Made by a program: the position numbers and the translations under genes
Notes under the pieces: model-generated
The model's input: the letters and a program-made list of their open reading frames with translations, nothing else
What the model was told of the DNA's origin: nothing
Database searches by the model: none
Source: Heloderma charlesbogerti
Taxonomy: Eukaryota > Chordata > Lepidosauria > Squamata > Helodermatidae
Length of the DNA: 64,000 bases
Direction of reading: 5' to 3'
NCBI GenBank assembly: GCA_026122225.1
Contig: JANEZZ010002677.1
Location: forward strand, 248,001 to 312,000
In this document: in pieces, positions 43,807 to 53,460 of the stretch
Layout: every line of letters starts with the position of its first letter
How positions within the stretch are numbered: the first letter of the stretch is position 1

Positions 43807-45345
43807 GGCTCTCTTCACACCTGGCATTTTATCCCACTAGAGACTGGTCCTTTTGATTTCGGATCCTTTCCGGGATTTCCACTGGCCCTGTATACAGGCA
43901 TCTCTCATAGTGCGCCCCTCCGCTCTGCACCTTTTCATGGCTGGGCGGAGCTGCATGGAACAATCAGGACAGAAGGGGGCTGCTGGCCCCATGCCCCCTC
44001 CCCTCTCTTGGTCACTGGTTCCTGTAACATGATTGATGGCTCCGCCCATCCCTCTACTCCTCCGCAGCAGGAGGGAAGTCGGAAGCCCTTCTAGTGACCG
44101 GGATAGGGGGCTACGGGAGCTGGTCCCTGCCCCCCTCCTTCCTCCGACTTTGTGGCGAGGGAGAGAGAGTCTTCTCGGCGGCCTACCCCAAGGTTGCTGG
44201 CGCTGCTACTCCTCCTCTGCTAACTATGTCAGTGTGTGATGGAATTAAATGCGGTACATTGATTGCACTACTGAGTTCGAAGGGTATCCCGATTTCCGGG
44301 TTCCCAACTACAGAAGTAAGAAATCCACAAACGGACTTGTATATGGTCAATGCACCAAGCCATCCCTAGCAACCCTTCCCAACCAGGCGACCACTTCATG
44401 GGGGCACCCTCTTCATTAGACTCAGCTTGCTTCCCCCCCCCCATGTTGTTGCCCTTCCCCCTTATTCTGGCTTCCCAACAACCCTGTAAGGTGGGCCAGG
44501 AGAAGAGATAGTGGCTAGCTTTCTCCCCCGCCCCCCCATTGTTGCCCTTCCCCCTTATTCTGGCTTCCCAATGACCCTGCAAGGTGGGCTAGAAGAAGGC
44601 ATAGTGGCTGTCTTGCTTCCCAATCGTACAGATGTTTTCACAGGTATGACTGCAAGTCCATTCAATGGCTGTATGAGCCCAAGAAACTGGTGAGCAAAAG
44701 AGAGAAGCAGTCAGTGAAGGCAATGGGAGGGAGTAAATGCATTACAAGTAAATGAATTGAAGGGGATGGGAGATCTTAAGATTGCTACTCTAAGTAGACT
44801 TACAATGCACTCCTGTGCATGCCTACTCAGAAGCAAGTCACACAGATTTCAGTGGCACTTACTCCCAGGAAAGGAAAGTCTTACAGCCAATGAGTTTACT
44901 CAGAAGCAAGCACTGCTGTGTTCAGGGGGATATCAGAGAAGCATTTGGGATGGTTAACCACTTTACAGTTCAAGCACCCATAGTGGAATGGGAGAGAAGC
45001 AGACATGGTCACTGGAAGTAGTCAGTGAGCTGCCCCCCACCCTGCAACTGATTTGTTGTCATGACAATGTTATTCAATACTGCCCAGCAACACCCCCTAG
45101 CACATGCCCACCCAAAGCGCTAGGGTCAAAACGCTAAAGTGGAAATACACGGGAGAAGGCGGAATGGTGATTTCAATCGCAAGCGCAGAAAATGCCAGGT
45201 TTTCCCCATTCTCAAATAACATGGGAAGAGGGAGGGGAAGTTCTGAGATAGCAGCAGGAGAGCAGCAGCGTCGTTTAAAGCTCCCACAAAAAACAGTGAT
45301 TAAAGAAGAACGATCCTGCTAAATAACCAGTGTGTGAAGGTGGCC
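43807..45345. mobile_element. 1.5-kb non-autonomous DNA element, copy 2
   Basis: Paralogue of 13826-15354. The termini GGCTCTCTTCACACCTGG and (reverse complement) GGCCACCTTCACACACTGG are flanked by ATG on both sides (43804-43806 and 45346-45348), which may be a 3-bp target duplication. Compared with copy 1 it lacks the (ac)n tract and has a local tandem duplication of about 86 bp ('gttgcccttccccctt...' at 44448 and 44533). No transposase. Confidence 0.75.
44448..44610. repeat. ~86-bp tandem duplication inside the 1.5-kb element
   Basis: 'gttgcccttcccccttattc' followed by 'tggcttccca' occurs twice in a row here and once at the matching place in copy 1 (about 14463-14495). The duplication is specific to this copy. 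Confidence 0.75.
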
Positions 45346-45348
45346 ATG

Positions 45349-46224
45349 GCTAACAGCCTGAGAGTTGTATGGCCAGCAACTCAGCCTAGCTGGAACATAT
45401 GATTTGAGGAGCCAATAGGGGTCCAATCGTTGATGCAGTCTTGGTTTCTCAGTCTCAGCAATTTGATAGACAGAGGAACTCCTCTACAGACTGGTGTACC
45501 TCATTTTGTTTATTTAGTTAATTACTACATTTATTGAATTAATTACTACATTTTCGCCAAAATTGCCTGCTGCCTTTTAGAACCTGACACCTACTCCCCT
45601 GCCTGTTTTGGACTGTACTATCTGCCTCTGGCCCCTTTGACTGGGCCCCTCCTGAAGCAGGAGCCGTGCCTGCCCTTGGCCATGGTACATGACTCGCTGA
45701 CTGACATTGAAACTTGACAGTTGACCCCTGACAAAGACAGGGAGGGAAGAGGCTAATTTCAAATCTGGTTGGGGTCCCTTTCCAGAGTGAATGGGGAAGG
45801 GGTTAATCTGTGCTCTGTGCTATGCAGGGGCATTGCTAGGTTCTTAAAAGATCCAGGGCACAGGCCCATAACACAAGTCTGCGTATGTATGTATGTATGT
45901 CTAAGTACACCTCTGATATATGTTGTGTGCACGCACGTATGTGGTATGCTTGCATGTGTGTATAGATTACATACATATATACATGAGAAGTGTGCACTGA
46001 CCCCTCACCCCACTTCAACCCACACCCCGATTCAGCGTTTTGGAAAACATCCCACTTCTGCTCAGGCCAATTTATAGTTGGACTGCTTCAGCTCAGCACC
46101 AAACCTGAGTCAAGGTTTGGAAAAATGAGTCTTTATGCTTCCTGTTAACTACCATGGGAAATTAGGAAAAAAATGAAACTTTGTTCTCTTGGTCAGAACC
46201 GGATGATAATTTTGAGCATAGTAG
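45349..46224. other. No gene; microsatellites near 45884-45990
   Basis: 'gtatgtatgtatgtatgt' (about 45884-45901) and nearby (gt)/(at) mixed repeats; no other feature recognised. Confidence 0.5.
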
Positions 46225-46437
46225 CCCCCTAGTTCTAGTCCCCACTTGGCCATGGAAGCTCACTGGGTGACTTTGGGCCAGTCACAGACTCTCAGCCCAA
46301 CCTACCTCACAGGGTTGTTGTTGTGAGGATACAACGGTGAGGAGGAGGATAATGTAAGCCGCCTTGAGTTCCTTGCGAGAGGGAGAAAGGCGGGGTATAA
46401 ATGCAATAAATAAATAAATAAATAAATAGAAGGAGAT
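46225..46437 (+). mobile_element. CORE-SINE, 5'-shortened copy with L2-like tail
   Basis: Starts inside the head ('agttctagtccccacttg', a B-box trace), continues with the conserved core 'gtgactttgggccagtcaca' and 'cctcacagggttgttgttgt', and ends 'gtataaatgcaataaataaa'. The end 'gtaagccgccttgagttcct' and its tail resemble L2 3' ends, consistent with L2-driven mobility. Confidence 0.85.
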
Positions 46438-46449
46438 TACACTTGCCCA

Positions 46450-46960
46450 ATGTCAGAAAAATAGGTGCAAGGTTTATATTTTGATTTTCTTTTAAAGGGA
46501 ATGGCCAATAACATTTTTATTACTTTGAAGAATTGGATAAAAATTTCAGGATTCATTGCCCCATTAGAGGAGATCATGTCTGCCAAATTTCAGAATGATA
46601 GCCACAAAGGGTTTTGTGTAAGAGTGGCCTTGACATTTTGAGGTCTCCAAAAGAAGACATACTTATCTCCCTATGTTCCTTGTGGACCATTGTTCTGAAA
46701 ATTACAGACAGCCTAGAGTTGTCCCTAAGTAAGAAACTAGCAAAGCTTCAGAAGGATAGGTGCAGCAGTTCATGTGGAAGGGGAGTTCTCCAATTTGGGG
46801 AAGGGAGTGATTTCCTTTCCCTTCCCTTCACCCCGTCCCCAATAGTTTTTGGGTTAGTTTGTATGAAAATGCAAAGGTCATTAGAGATGTCCCCCAGGCA
46901 AGAAACCTACAAAGTTTCTGAAGGATATACATGCATGCAAATTTAGAATGACTAGAATTT
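46450..46960 (-). repeat. Degenerate tandem array, ~165-bp unit
   Basis: Landmarks recur at about 160-170-bp steps: 'tgccaaatttcagaatgata' (46580), 'gcaaagcttcagaaggata' (46739) and 'acaaagtttctgaaggata' (46909). The unit 'tctgccaaatttcag' followed by 'gtttttgtg'-like sequence is the reverse complement of the array at 48.90-49.46 kb ('ctgaaatttggcaga'). Confidence 0.45.
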
Positions 46961-46984
46961 ATTTACATTTCACCAATGTTAGCA

Positions 46985-47121
46985 GCAGGGGAACATGGGT
47001 GGGAAGGTGCTATTGCACTCATGTCCTGCTTGTGGGTTCCCCCTGGTTGGCCACTGTGTGAATAGAATGCTGGACTAGATGGACCTTGGTCTGATGCAGC
47101 ATGGCTCTTCTTATGTTCTTA
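46985..47121 (+). mobile_element. CR1-type LINE, 3' end only
   Basis: 'tcctgcttgtgggttccccc', 'tggccactgtgtgaatagaa', 'tgctggactagatggacctt' and the end 'cttcttatgttctt' form the CR1-type 3' tail on the plus strand. Severely 5'-truncated; complement of the piece at 508-655. Confidence 0.75.
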
Positions 47122-47650
47122 AACAGACAGTGCCTCTGGGCATATGCAGAATGCTTTTCTTTCACCACTGAGCACTTACATTTTCCACCTACCAATTCTA
47201 TTCCCCTCCATGCAACCATCCCACCTCATCCTACCATCCTCCAGCAACTCTTCATCAAAACAGATGTCTTGTTTTGTGCAACTCTCCTCTACCTCCTCCT
47301 TGTTATGCACAAGCTCTCATTGTATCTTCCTCCTCATAACTTCATTTGTGCCAAGACTTCACCAGGATTCAGCCAAGGAGTCTGTTTTCAAAACTAGGGT
47401 TAAGTTATGGAGAAGTTCTGAGCATGTACTAAGTGCCCTCACCACTGAAGCTAGAGTTCATGCAAACCCCCCCAAAGAAACTCAAATGACAAAACATGAA
47501 TAGGACTGAGCCGAAAGGGTAGTCAATTCATTAGACGGAACTGGGTAGGCACTGTATTAAGCCTGCAGTACCATGCTCACAACTCAGGATTTATTTCCGA
47601 GTAAACATGCAGAACACCATAGTGCAAACCTCCCTGCAGAAGTAACTTGT
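47122..47650. other. No feature recognised
   Basis: No recognised gene or repeat. Confidence 0.45.
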
Positions 47651-47651
47651 G

Positions 47652-47737
47652 CTGGAATCCTATGCATACCTTCCTGAGGGTAAGCCTTATTAAACATAAT
47701 GGGGCTTCTCAGGAGGCATACATAGGCTTGCACAAAG
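47652..47737. mobile_element. Short (~90 bp) MITE, TTA-type
   Basis: 'gctggaatcctatgcatacc' and 'gggtaagccttatt', then 'ggcttctcaggaggcataca' and 'taggcttgcac' follow the layout of the short family at 58936-59025. Confidence 0.5.
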
Positions 47738-47811
47738 GAGCAGTATTTATCTCCCCTCAACTTAAAAAACAAACCCCAAACTCCTATTTTTATTACAGCT
47801 TTCTGTTTAGA

Positions 47812-48010
47812 GGAAGATAGGAAGCTGCCTTATACCGAGTCAGACCCTGGGTCCCTCTAGCCCCGTGTTGTCAACACTGACTGGCAGCAGCGGCTCTCCG
47901 GGGTTTCAGGCAGGATTCCTTCCTAGCCCTACCTGGAGAAGCTGGAGATTGAACCTGGGACCTTCTGCCTGCCAAGCATGTGCTCTGCCACTGAGCTGCA
48001 GCCCTCCCTA
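47812..48010 (-). mobile_element. tRNA-derived SINE with CR1-like tail
   Basis: On the minus strand it begins with a tRNA-like head whose A box ('gctcagtggcagagcaca') and B box ('aggttcaatctc') are readable from the complement of 47955-48003. The body includes the complement of 'ggctctccggggtttcaggc', and it ends with a CR1-like tail ('taaggcagcttcct', complement of 47821-47834). TSDs are not obvious. It is a retroposed SINE and not a tRNA gene: there is no cloverleaf 3' half. Confidence 0.8.
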
Positions 48011-48900
48011 TTGCTGGAAAATGGCAACTGACAGACAAAGCAGTCCCATATTTGTTTCTCTGCAGCCACGTGAACCCACTTTTCTCAAAGGCTTGAGTGA
48101 GGAGAAGGAGAAAAACAAACCCTCTTGTCTGTTTGTATAAAGTCAAATACAGTTCAGAACTTCTCTTGCCCACCGAAGAGAATTCTCTTTAAGAATTCCC
48201 CAAGATATGCTCTGGGTGGAATAAAGAAGAGAAACAAAGAACATGATAGGGGAAGGAAGAAGAAAAGAAGAATGGTGATTGGAAATGGGGGGGGGGGATT
48301 CCTTAAGCCAAGTGGCTCTTTTCAGAGAGGTAGTACTTCAGAGGAATTTAGGGGGCAGTGAAGGGTTTGTAAGGATTGCACATATTTAAATTAACTTTCT
48401 GAGGTGAGGTGGCTGAGGGCTTTTTCTAGCTTTTTTAAAACTGTAGAACCCATTTAAAATCCCCAGCAGTTCCTGGATCATGACACCACATAGTCCTAAC
48501 CTTCCTTTTGGAATAACTTGAGTCCTACAGCTATTTAGGAGAAATTAAAGTGGAGGGGGAGAAAGATGTTTGTGGAGGCTGATTGGATCCTTTGCTGTAC
48601 TGAAGCAACTAAACCTCTGCAGAAGTCAAAGGTTCCAGTTTGGGGCAGTAAAATCAGATGCTGTGTGAAATACCAGTGTTTCACATGGAGCTCTTTCTTC
48701 CCTTCCTTCTCTGTCTTCAAAATTTCATTGCAAGCAAGATAACAATGGGTATGTAAGAGCAGAAAAGTAGGGGGAGAGAGGTTTTTTGCACCTTAAAAAA
48801 AACCCTACAAGAGATTAGGGATAGTGACCTCCTAATGGTCACCTTAAACACCTTCTGATTAGGATCTCTAATCAGTGTGGAGACTGTGTGGCTTGACAGT
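48011..48900. other. No feature recognised
   Basis: No gene or recognised repeat. A small perfect hairpin CTGATTAG/CTAATCAG lies near 48857-48878, just before the tandem array. Confidence 0.45.
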
Positions 48901-48904
48901 TTTT

Positions 48905-49458
48905 TTACTTTTTGTTTTAGTCTTTGAGAAAATGAAACTTTATGCATGGCTAGCACAAAAGCCACTGGGCCTAACTGCCTGAAATTTGGCAGACTCACTC
49001 AGCTCCATAGGGGCTGCCAGGTCCCCAAATTCCATGCATGTATGTGGAAGAACAAAAAATATACAGTTCTTTTCTTTGACAGATTTTCTTGAAAATAGCA
49101 AATTTTACCTGTGACTAGCACAAAAGCCACTGGACCTAACTGTCTGAAATTTGGCAGGCTCACTCAGCTCCATAGGGGCTGCCAGGTCCCCAGATTCCAT
49201 GCATGTATGTGGAAGAACAAAAAATATACAGTTCTTTTCTTTGACAGATTTTCTTGAAAATAGCAAATGTTACCTATGCCTAGCACAAAAGCCCCTGGGC
49301 CTAACTGCCTGAAATTTGGCAGGTTCAATCAGCTCGAAGGAGGCTTTCAGGTCCCCAAATTCCATATACTTATGTGGAAGAACAAAGACATTATAGCTCC
49401 TTTCTTTGACTGATGTTCTTGAAAATAGCAAATTTTACCTGTGACTAGCACAAATGTT
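48905..49458 (+). repeat. 165-bp tandem (satellite-like) array, ~3.3 units
   Basis: 'ctagcacaaa' begins at 48950, 49115, 49280 and 49445, exactly 165 bp apart each time. Units 1 and 2 are nearly identical ('tgaaatttggcag', 'ctccataggggctgccaggt', 'catgcatgtatgtggaagaa'), unit 3 has more changes, and both ends are partial. No open frame or RNA signature spans the unit. Confidence 0.92.
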
Positions 49459-50094
49459 ACTAACATTTGTCATTTAATGACCACCTAACATAGTCATTTA
49501 AATGTTACTCGAGCTACACATTAGTCATTCACACTGCTGGGCTAATGTTTAAAGAGTGCTTATGCATGCCTGTCTGTTGTGGCTAGTAAGAGTGCAGATT
49601 TCTATTTAAACTACATAGAGCAGTGCACAAGTGGCCTCTCAAAATTCTCCACCCTATTTGTGGGCAGAGAAATTGGGGGAACAATTTCGCTGAATTTTAC
49701 CAGGGGGAGGAGAAATTCTCCACAGTTCCTCATAGGTAGGGCTCACCGTTGACAGGCACTGTTGCACAGTTTATTTCTTTTTCCATAAGGGCTTTTTTTA
49801 GGGATGCTGAAACAACATCAACTGTGTTGGTAGGCTGGTACCCATTTTGCATCCTCCAAAAGGAGGTGTGACGAGGGCAATGTTATGTCTAACTCCTTAA
49901 AGTTTTATTCCCCCATGAAAGAGGCTTCCCTTGTACTGCATCATTCTCATGGTGTTTTATAATTTTTTTGTGTTTTTGAGCTTACCTAATCTTTGCTAGC
50001 CTCCCAGGCTGCCTGCATTTCCAGAGCTGAAAAGACCCTGTGGGAGGACTTTCTTCATGATCCCTTCCCCTGCACTTAAACTGAAGTGTAGGGG
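49459..50094. other. No feature recognised
   Basis: No recognised gene or repeat between the array and the dispersed element copy B. Confidence 0.45.
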
Positions 50095-51925
50095 GGTGTT
50101 TCCACCAGTGATTTACTTCGAGCCTTACTTGGAGCTGGCTGTGTGTTGAGGTCATTAGGGATAGATGATTTCATGGCCATCCAGCAGCCACCTCGAAGCT
50201 TATCATGGAAAAACTGGATTTCCTGAGACTGCTTAAAGTCCTATTCTTTTCCTCAAGTCAGGTTCTCCCCGGTATAGTTGCTGTGTGCCCCAAACCCCGC
50301 ACTGACCTCGGGTATGCTAGCCCTGCCCAGGGGTGTGCCTTTCACCATGACTCCAGTCAAGGGGTGTTTCCTTCCATTGTGCTGAATGAGGCTTGCCCTC
50401 TCAGTGACCACCAAAATAACAGAGAAGCCGCTCAATTGACATAGCACATATCAAAGCTCAATTCCTTAAATGCGACTAAGTGTGATCTCTCAAGGCTCCG
50501 ATTCATCGCCTTAGGACATAATTCCTTCACAGCTTACTTACAGAGATCCTGTACGTTAAAATGGGGGCTGGTTTCCGTCTCTTTCCCACAACAAACCCAT
50601 TAGTGTATCCTCAGAAGTAACTTCCATTGTGGTCAACGAGGTCCTGCGGGTGAAAATGGGGGCTAGTTTCCATCGTTGTGTTCTCCCCCCCCTTCCCCAG
50701 CACAAGCATATGTGTGTCTTGTTGTTGTTGTTCAGTCGTTCAGTCGTGTCCGACTCTTCATGACCCCATGGACCATAGCACGCTAGGCCTTCCTGTCCTG
50801 CGCACTCTCCCGGAGCGTGCTCAAGTTCATATTCACTGCATCGGTGATGCTATCTAGCCAAATCATCCTCTGCCGTCCCCTTCTCCTTTTGCCTTCAGTC
50901 TTTCCCAGCATCAGGGTCTTTTCCAGAGAGTTTTCTCTTCGCATTAGGTGGCCAAAATATTGGAGCTTCAGCTTCAGTATCTGTCCTTCCAATGAGCACT
51001 CAGGGTTGATTTCCTTTAGGATTGACTGATTGGACCTCCTTGCAGTCCAGTGGACTCGTAAGAGTCTTCTCCAGCACCACAGTTCGAAAGCATCAATTCT
51101 TCGGCGCTCAGCCTTCCTTAGAGTCCAGCTCTCACAGCCATACGTTACTACTGGGAAAACCATAGCTTTGATTAGACGGACCTTTGTTGGCAAGGTGATG
51201 TCTCTGCTTCTTACTATGCTGTCTAGGTTTGCCATAGCTTTCCTCCCAAGGAGCAAGCGTCTTTTAATTTCATGGCTACAGTCACCGTCTGCGGTGATCT
51301 TGGAGCCCAAGAAAGTAAAATCTGTCGCTGCTTCCATTTCTTCCCCTTCTATATGCCAGGAAGTGATGGGGCCAGATGCCATGATCTTAGTTTTTTTAAT
51401 GCTGAGTTTCAAACCAGCTTTTGCACTCTCCTCTTTCACCCTCAACAAGAGGCTCCTTAGATCCTCTTCTCTTTCTGCCATTAGGGTGGTATCATCTGCA
51501 TATCGGAGGCTGTTGATAATTCTCCCAGCAATCTTAATTCCGACCTCTGATTCATCCAACCCGACATTTCTCATGATGCACTCTGCATATATGTGTGTCT
51601 ACTTGGAGGTACTTGGAGGTAACTCCCATTGTGCTCAATGAGGCTTGCTCCTGAAATGCGGGTGCACCTGGACTTTCAGGGGGAAGGAGAAAGGGGGGAG
51701 GGGGAGCATCTCTTATTGGTTGAGCAGCCCCTGCCAGTCAGATGACCTTCACTCCACCCCCACCCCCACCAGGAAGCATGTTCTGTGAAGCGATTTTTAC
51801 TGCTGCGGAGAATCTGCTCGTGGAACCCTGCTTGCCGCAAAGCTGATTCCCTTTTTAAAAATCCGGTACTCCTCCATTAACCTCTCCTTCCGTTGTCATG
51901 GAAACATGGCCTAGGAAGCTAAGTA
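50095..51925 (+). mobile_element. Dispersed ~1.0-kb element, copy B (interrupted by BovB)
   Basis: Paralogue of 8258-9690 on the same strand: 'agtgatttactt', 'gacctcgggtatgctagccc', 'ctccagtcaaggggtgtttc', then 'tctcttattggttgagcagc' and 'ccagtcagatgacctt' are in the same order. The BovB at 50720-51588 splits it; at the matching place in copy A (8818-8830) the sequence is uninterrupted. The Harbinger-like MITE of copy A is absent here together with its immediate flank. Confidence 0.65.
50720..51588 (-). mobile_element. BovB/RTE LINE, 5'-truncated, with 12-bp TSD
   Basis: Flanked by identical 12-bp direct repeats 'atatgtgtgtct' (50708-50719 and 51589-51600). Starts with (ttg)n and 'gtcgtgtccgactcttcatg' at its 3' end. 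The minus-strand frame at 51574-50783 is uninterrupted for 263 codons. It begins just before the polymerase YADD box (residues 25-28) and holds YGCESWTLRKAERRRIDAFE, YFGHLMRRENSLEKTLMLG and KRRRGRQRM. The missing upstream part includes the endonuclease and most of the polymerase, so it is dead on arrival. The open frame and clean TSD indicate a young insertion. Confidence 0.95.
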
Positions 51926-53261
51926 GGCTACAGGCTACCAGAGAAATGACTGTACAATGAAAGACAGGGCACTCACACAGACTCCTTGGCCACCTCCTAA
52001 GTAAGGTAGGCACAAGAACCTCAAACCCAACCCATGAGGATTTCTATGAAATGTCTTCACCACTGAATTTCTTTTTAAAAGCAATTTTTCCCCCTATCAA
52101 ATGGAATGAGAACGGTTGAAAAAAAGTGAGATAAATTTTCGGCACAGCACTAATTTAACACAAGTCACGTCTCGAGTGGACCAAATGAGACTGCCCCTAA
52201 GGTGGCCAGAAGCACCTTTAACAGTTATTTTGAAAAAGGTATTTCAGCAGGTGTAGCTTGTTATGCAAGGTATCCCTGCCGAAATGCCCTCTTGGACACA
52301 ACTATGAAAGGTGCAAGAGCCCCCCGCCCCACTCTTTTGTGCAGCCGGCCACCCTCGCTGTCCTTTCCTTAGTTTAACTGGCGGTTTACATATTGTTTGC
52401 TACTGGCTGCAATGCTTGTGGTTTGTCATGAGATGCTGCTGTAGTGCAGTTTGCCATGGTAATAATAAAGCAAAATGAAAAGTTAAAGCATACAGCATTT
52501 GCTTATAGAAAAGAACAAAGAGAGATGCCTTGAAAAGAGCATTTCCTTAAATCATTATTGATGTTCCCAAAAGAACATGGAAGGAGAACATACTTATATT
52601 GGAGGAGACAGCAGTATATTTATACAAATAAGGAACCATGCAGAAAAGTTTAAATATGGTAAAGAAAGATCCCCATCCCACCCTCACTCCAAAGGCTACA
52701 GTCCTGAAAACACTTATTAGTTCCACAGATATCAGTGAGACTTAACTCTTAAGCATGCATCATCAGGATTACACAGTGAAAGTGTGGTGGGAGAATTCTT
52801 CAGACACATGGGTTTCATTACAAATGATCAAAGAGCCACATGGAAGGAATACCAAGAAAAGAAACAAGCCCATATTGGCCTTGATCATGTAAACTTGCCC
52901 CTTAGATTTCTTTGCATACTACAAAGAGCCTCCACTCTGTAAATTAAAAAAAAAAAAGTTGGGCTCATTTTTATTCACAAAAGCCATTTCCCATGTTGCT
53001 ATTTAACAATATTGCAAAGAAGTGTTATTTTATCTGGAAATGTGATATGAAAAAGAGTGCGTGCACATAGTGATGAAGAGGAAAACATAAATATTGAAGA
53101 ACATTACTACCCAACATTTTCAGACCCAGGACCCCAATCTACTACATGGAAACCACTCTAAAAAAAATGTCGTGTTGTGTGTCCCCCACCCCGGCCCACC
53201 TATCTTTCTCATTCTCTAAAATAAAAATACAACTCCTAAACTACAATAAATAAGAAAATGG
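51926..53261. other. No feature recognised
   Basis: About 1.3 kb, AT-rich, without a recognised gene or repeat. Confidence 0.45.
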
Positions 53262-53362
53262 CTATAGCAGTAATCCTATACCCAATTCCCTAGTAGTAAG
53301 CCCCATTGAACTCCATGGGACTTATGTCTGATATGTACTGTATGGTACCAAGCTGTGTGACC
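53262..53362. mobile_element. Short (~100 bp) MITE, TTA-type family
   Basis: 'gcagtaatcctatacccaat', 'agtaagccccattgaactcc' and 'atgggacttatgtctga' follow the layout of the copies at 2939 and 58936. Confidence 0.5.
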
Positions 53363-53460
53363 CACTTTAGGCTGAGGCACAATTCAACTGTGGATCCTAA
53401 GCCACCAGCTGAAGCTCTCGTGTGACCAACAAACAGAACCCAAATTGCAACTATATAGAT

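Noticed and set aside
13826..45345. Segmental duplication of a 30-kb spaced block
   Set aside because: Similarity of the two 1.5-kb segments stops sharply at inverted-repeat termini, and the flanks are unrelated, so transposition is the better explanation.
48905..49458. CRISPR-like repeat array
   Set aside because: The repeats are contiguous 165-bp units without spacers, in a vertebrate-type genome; it is a tandem satellite.
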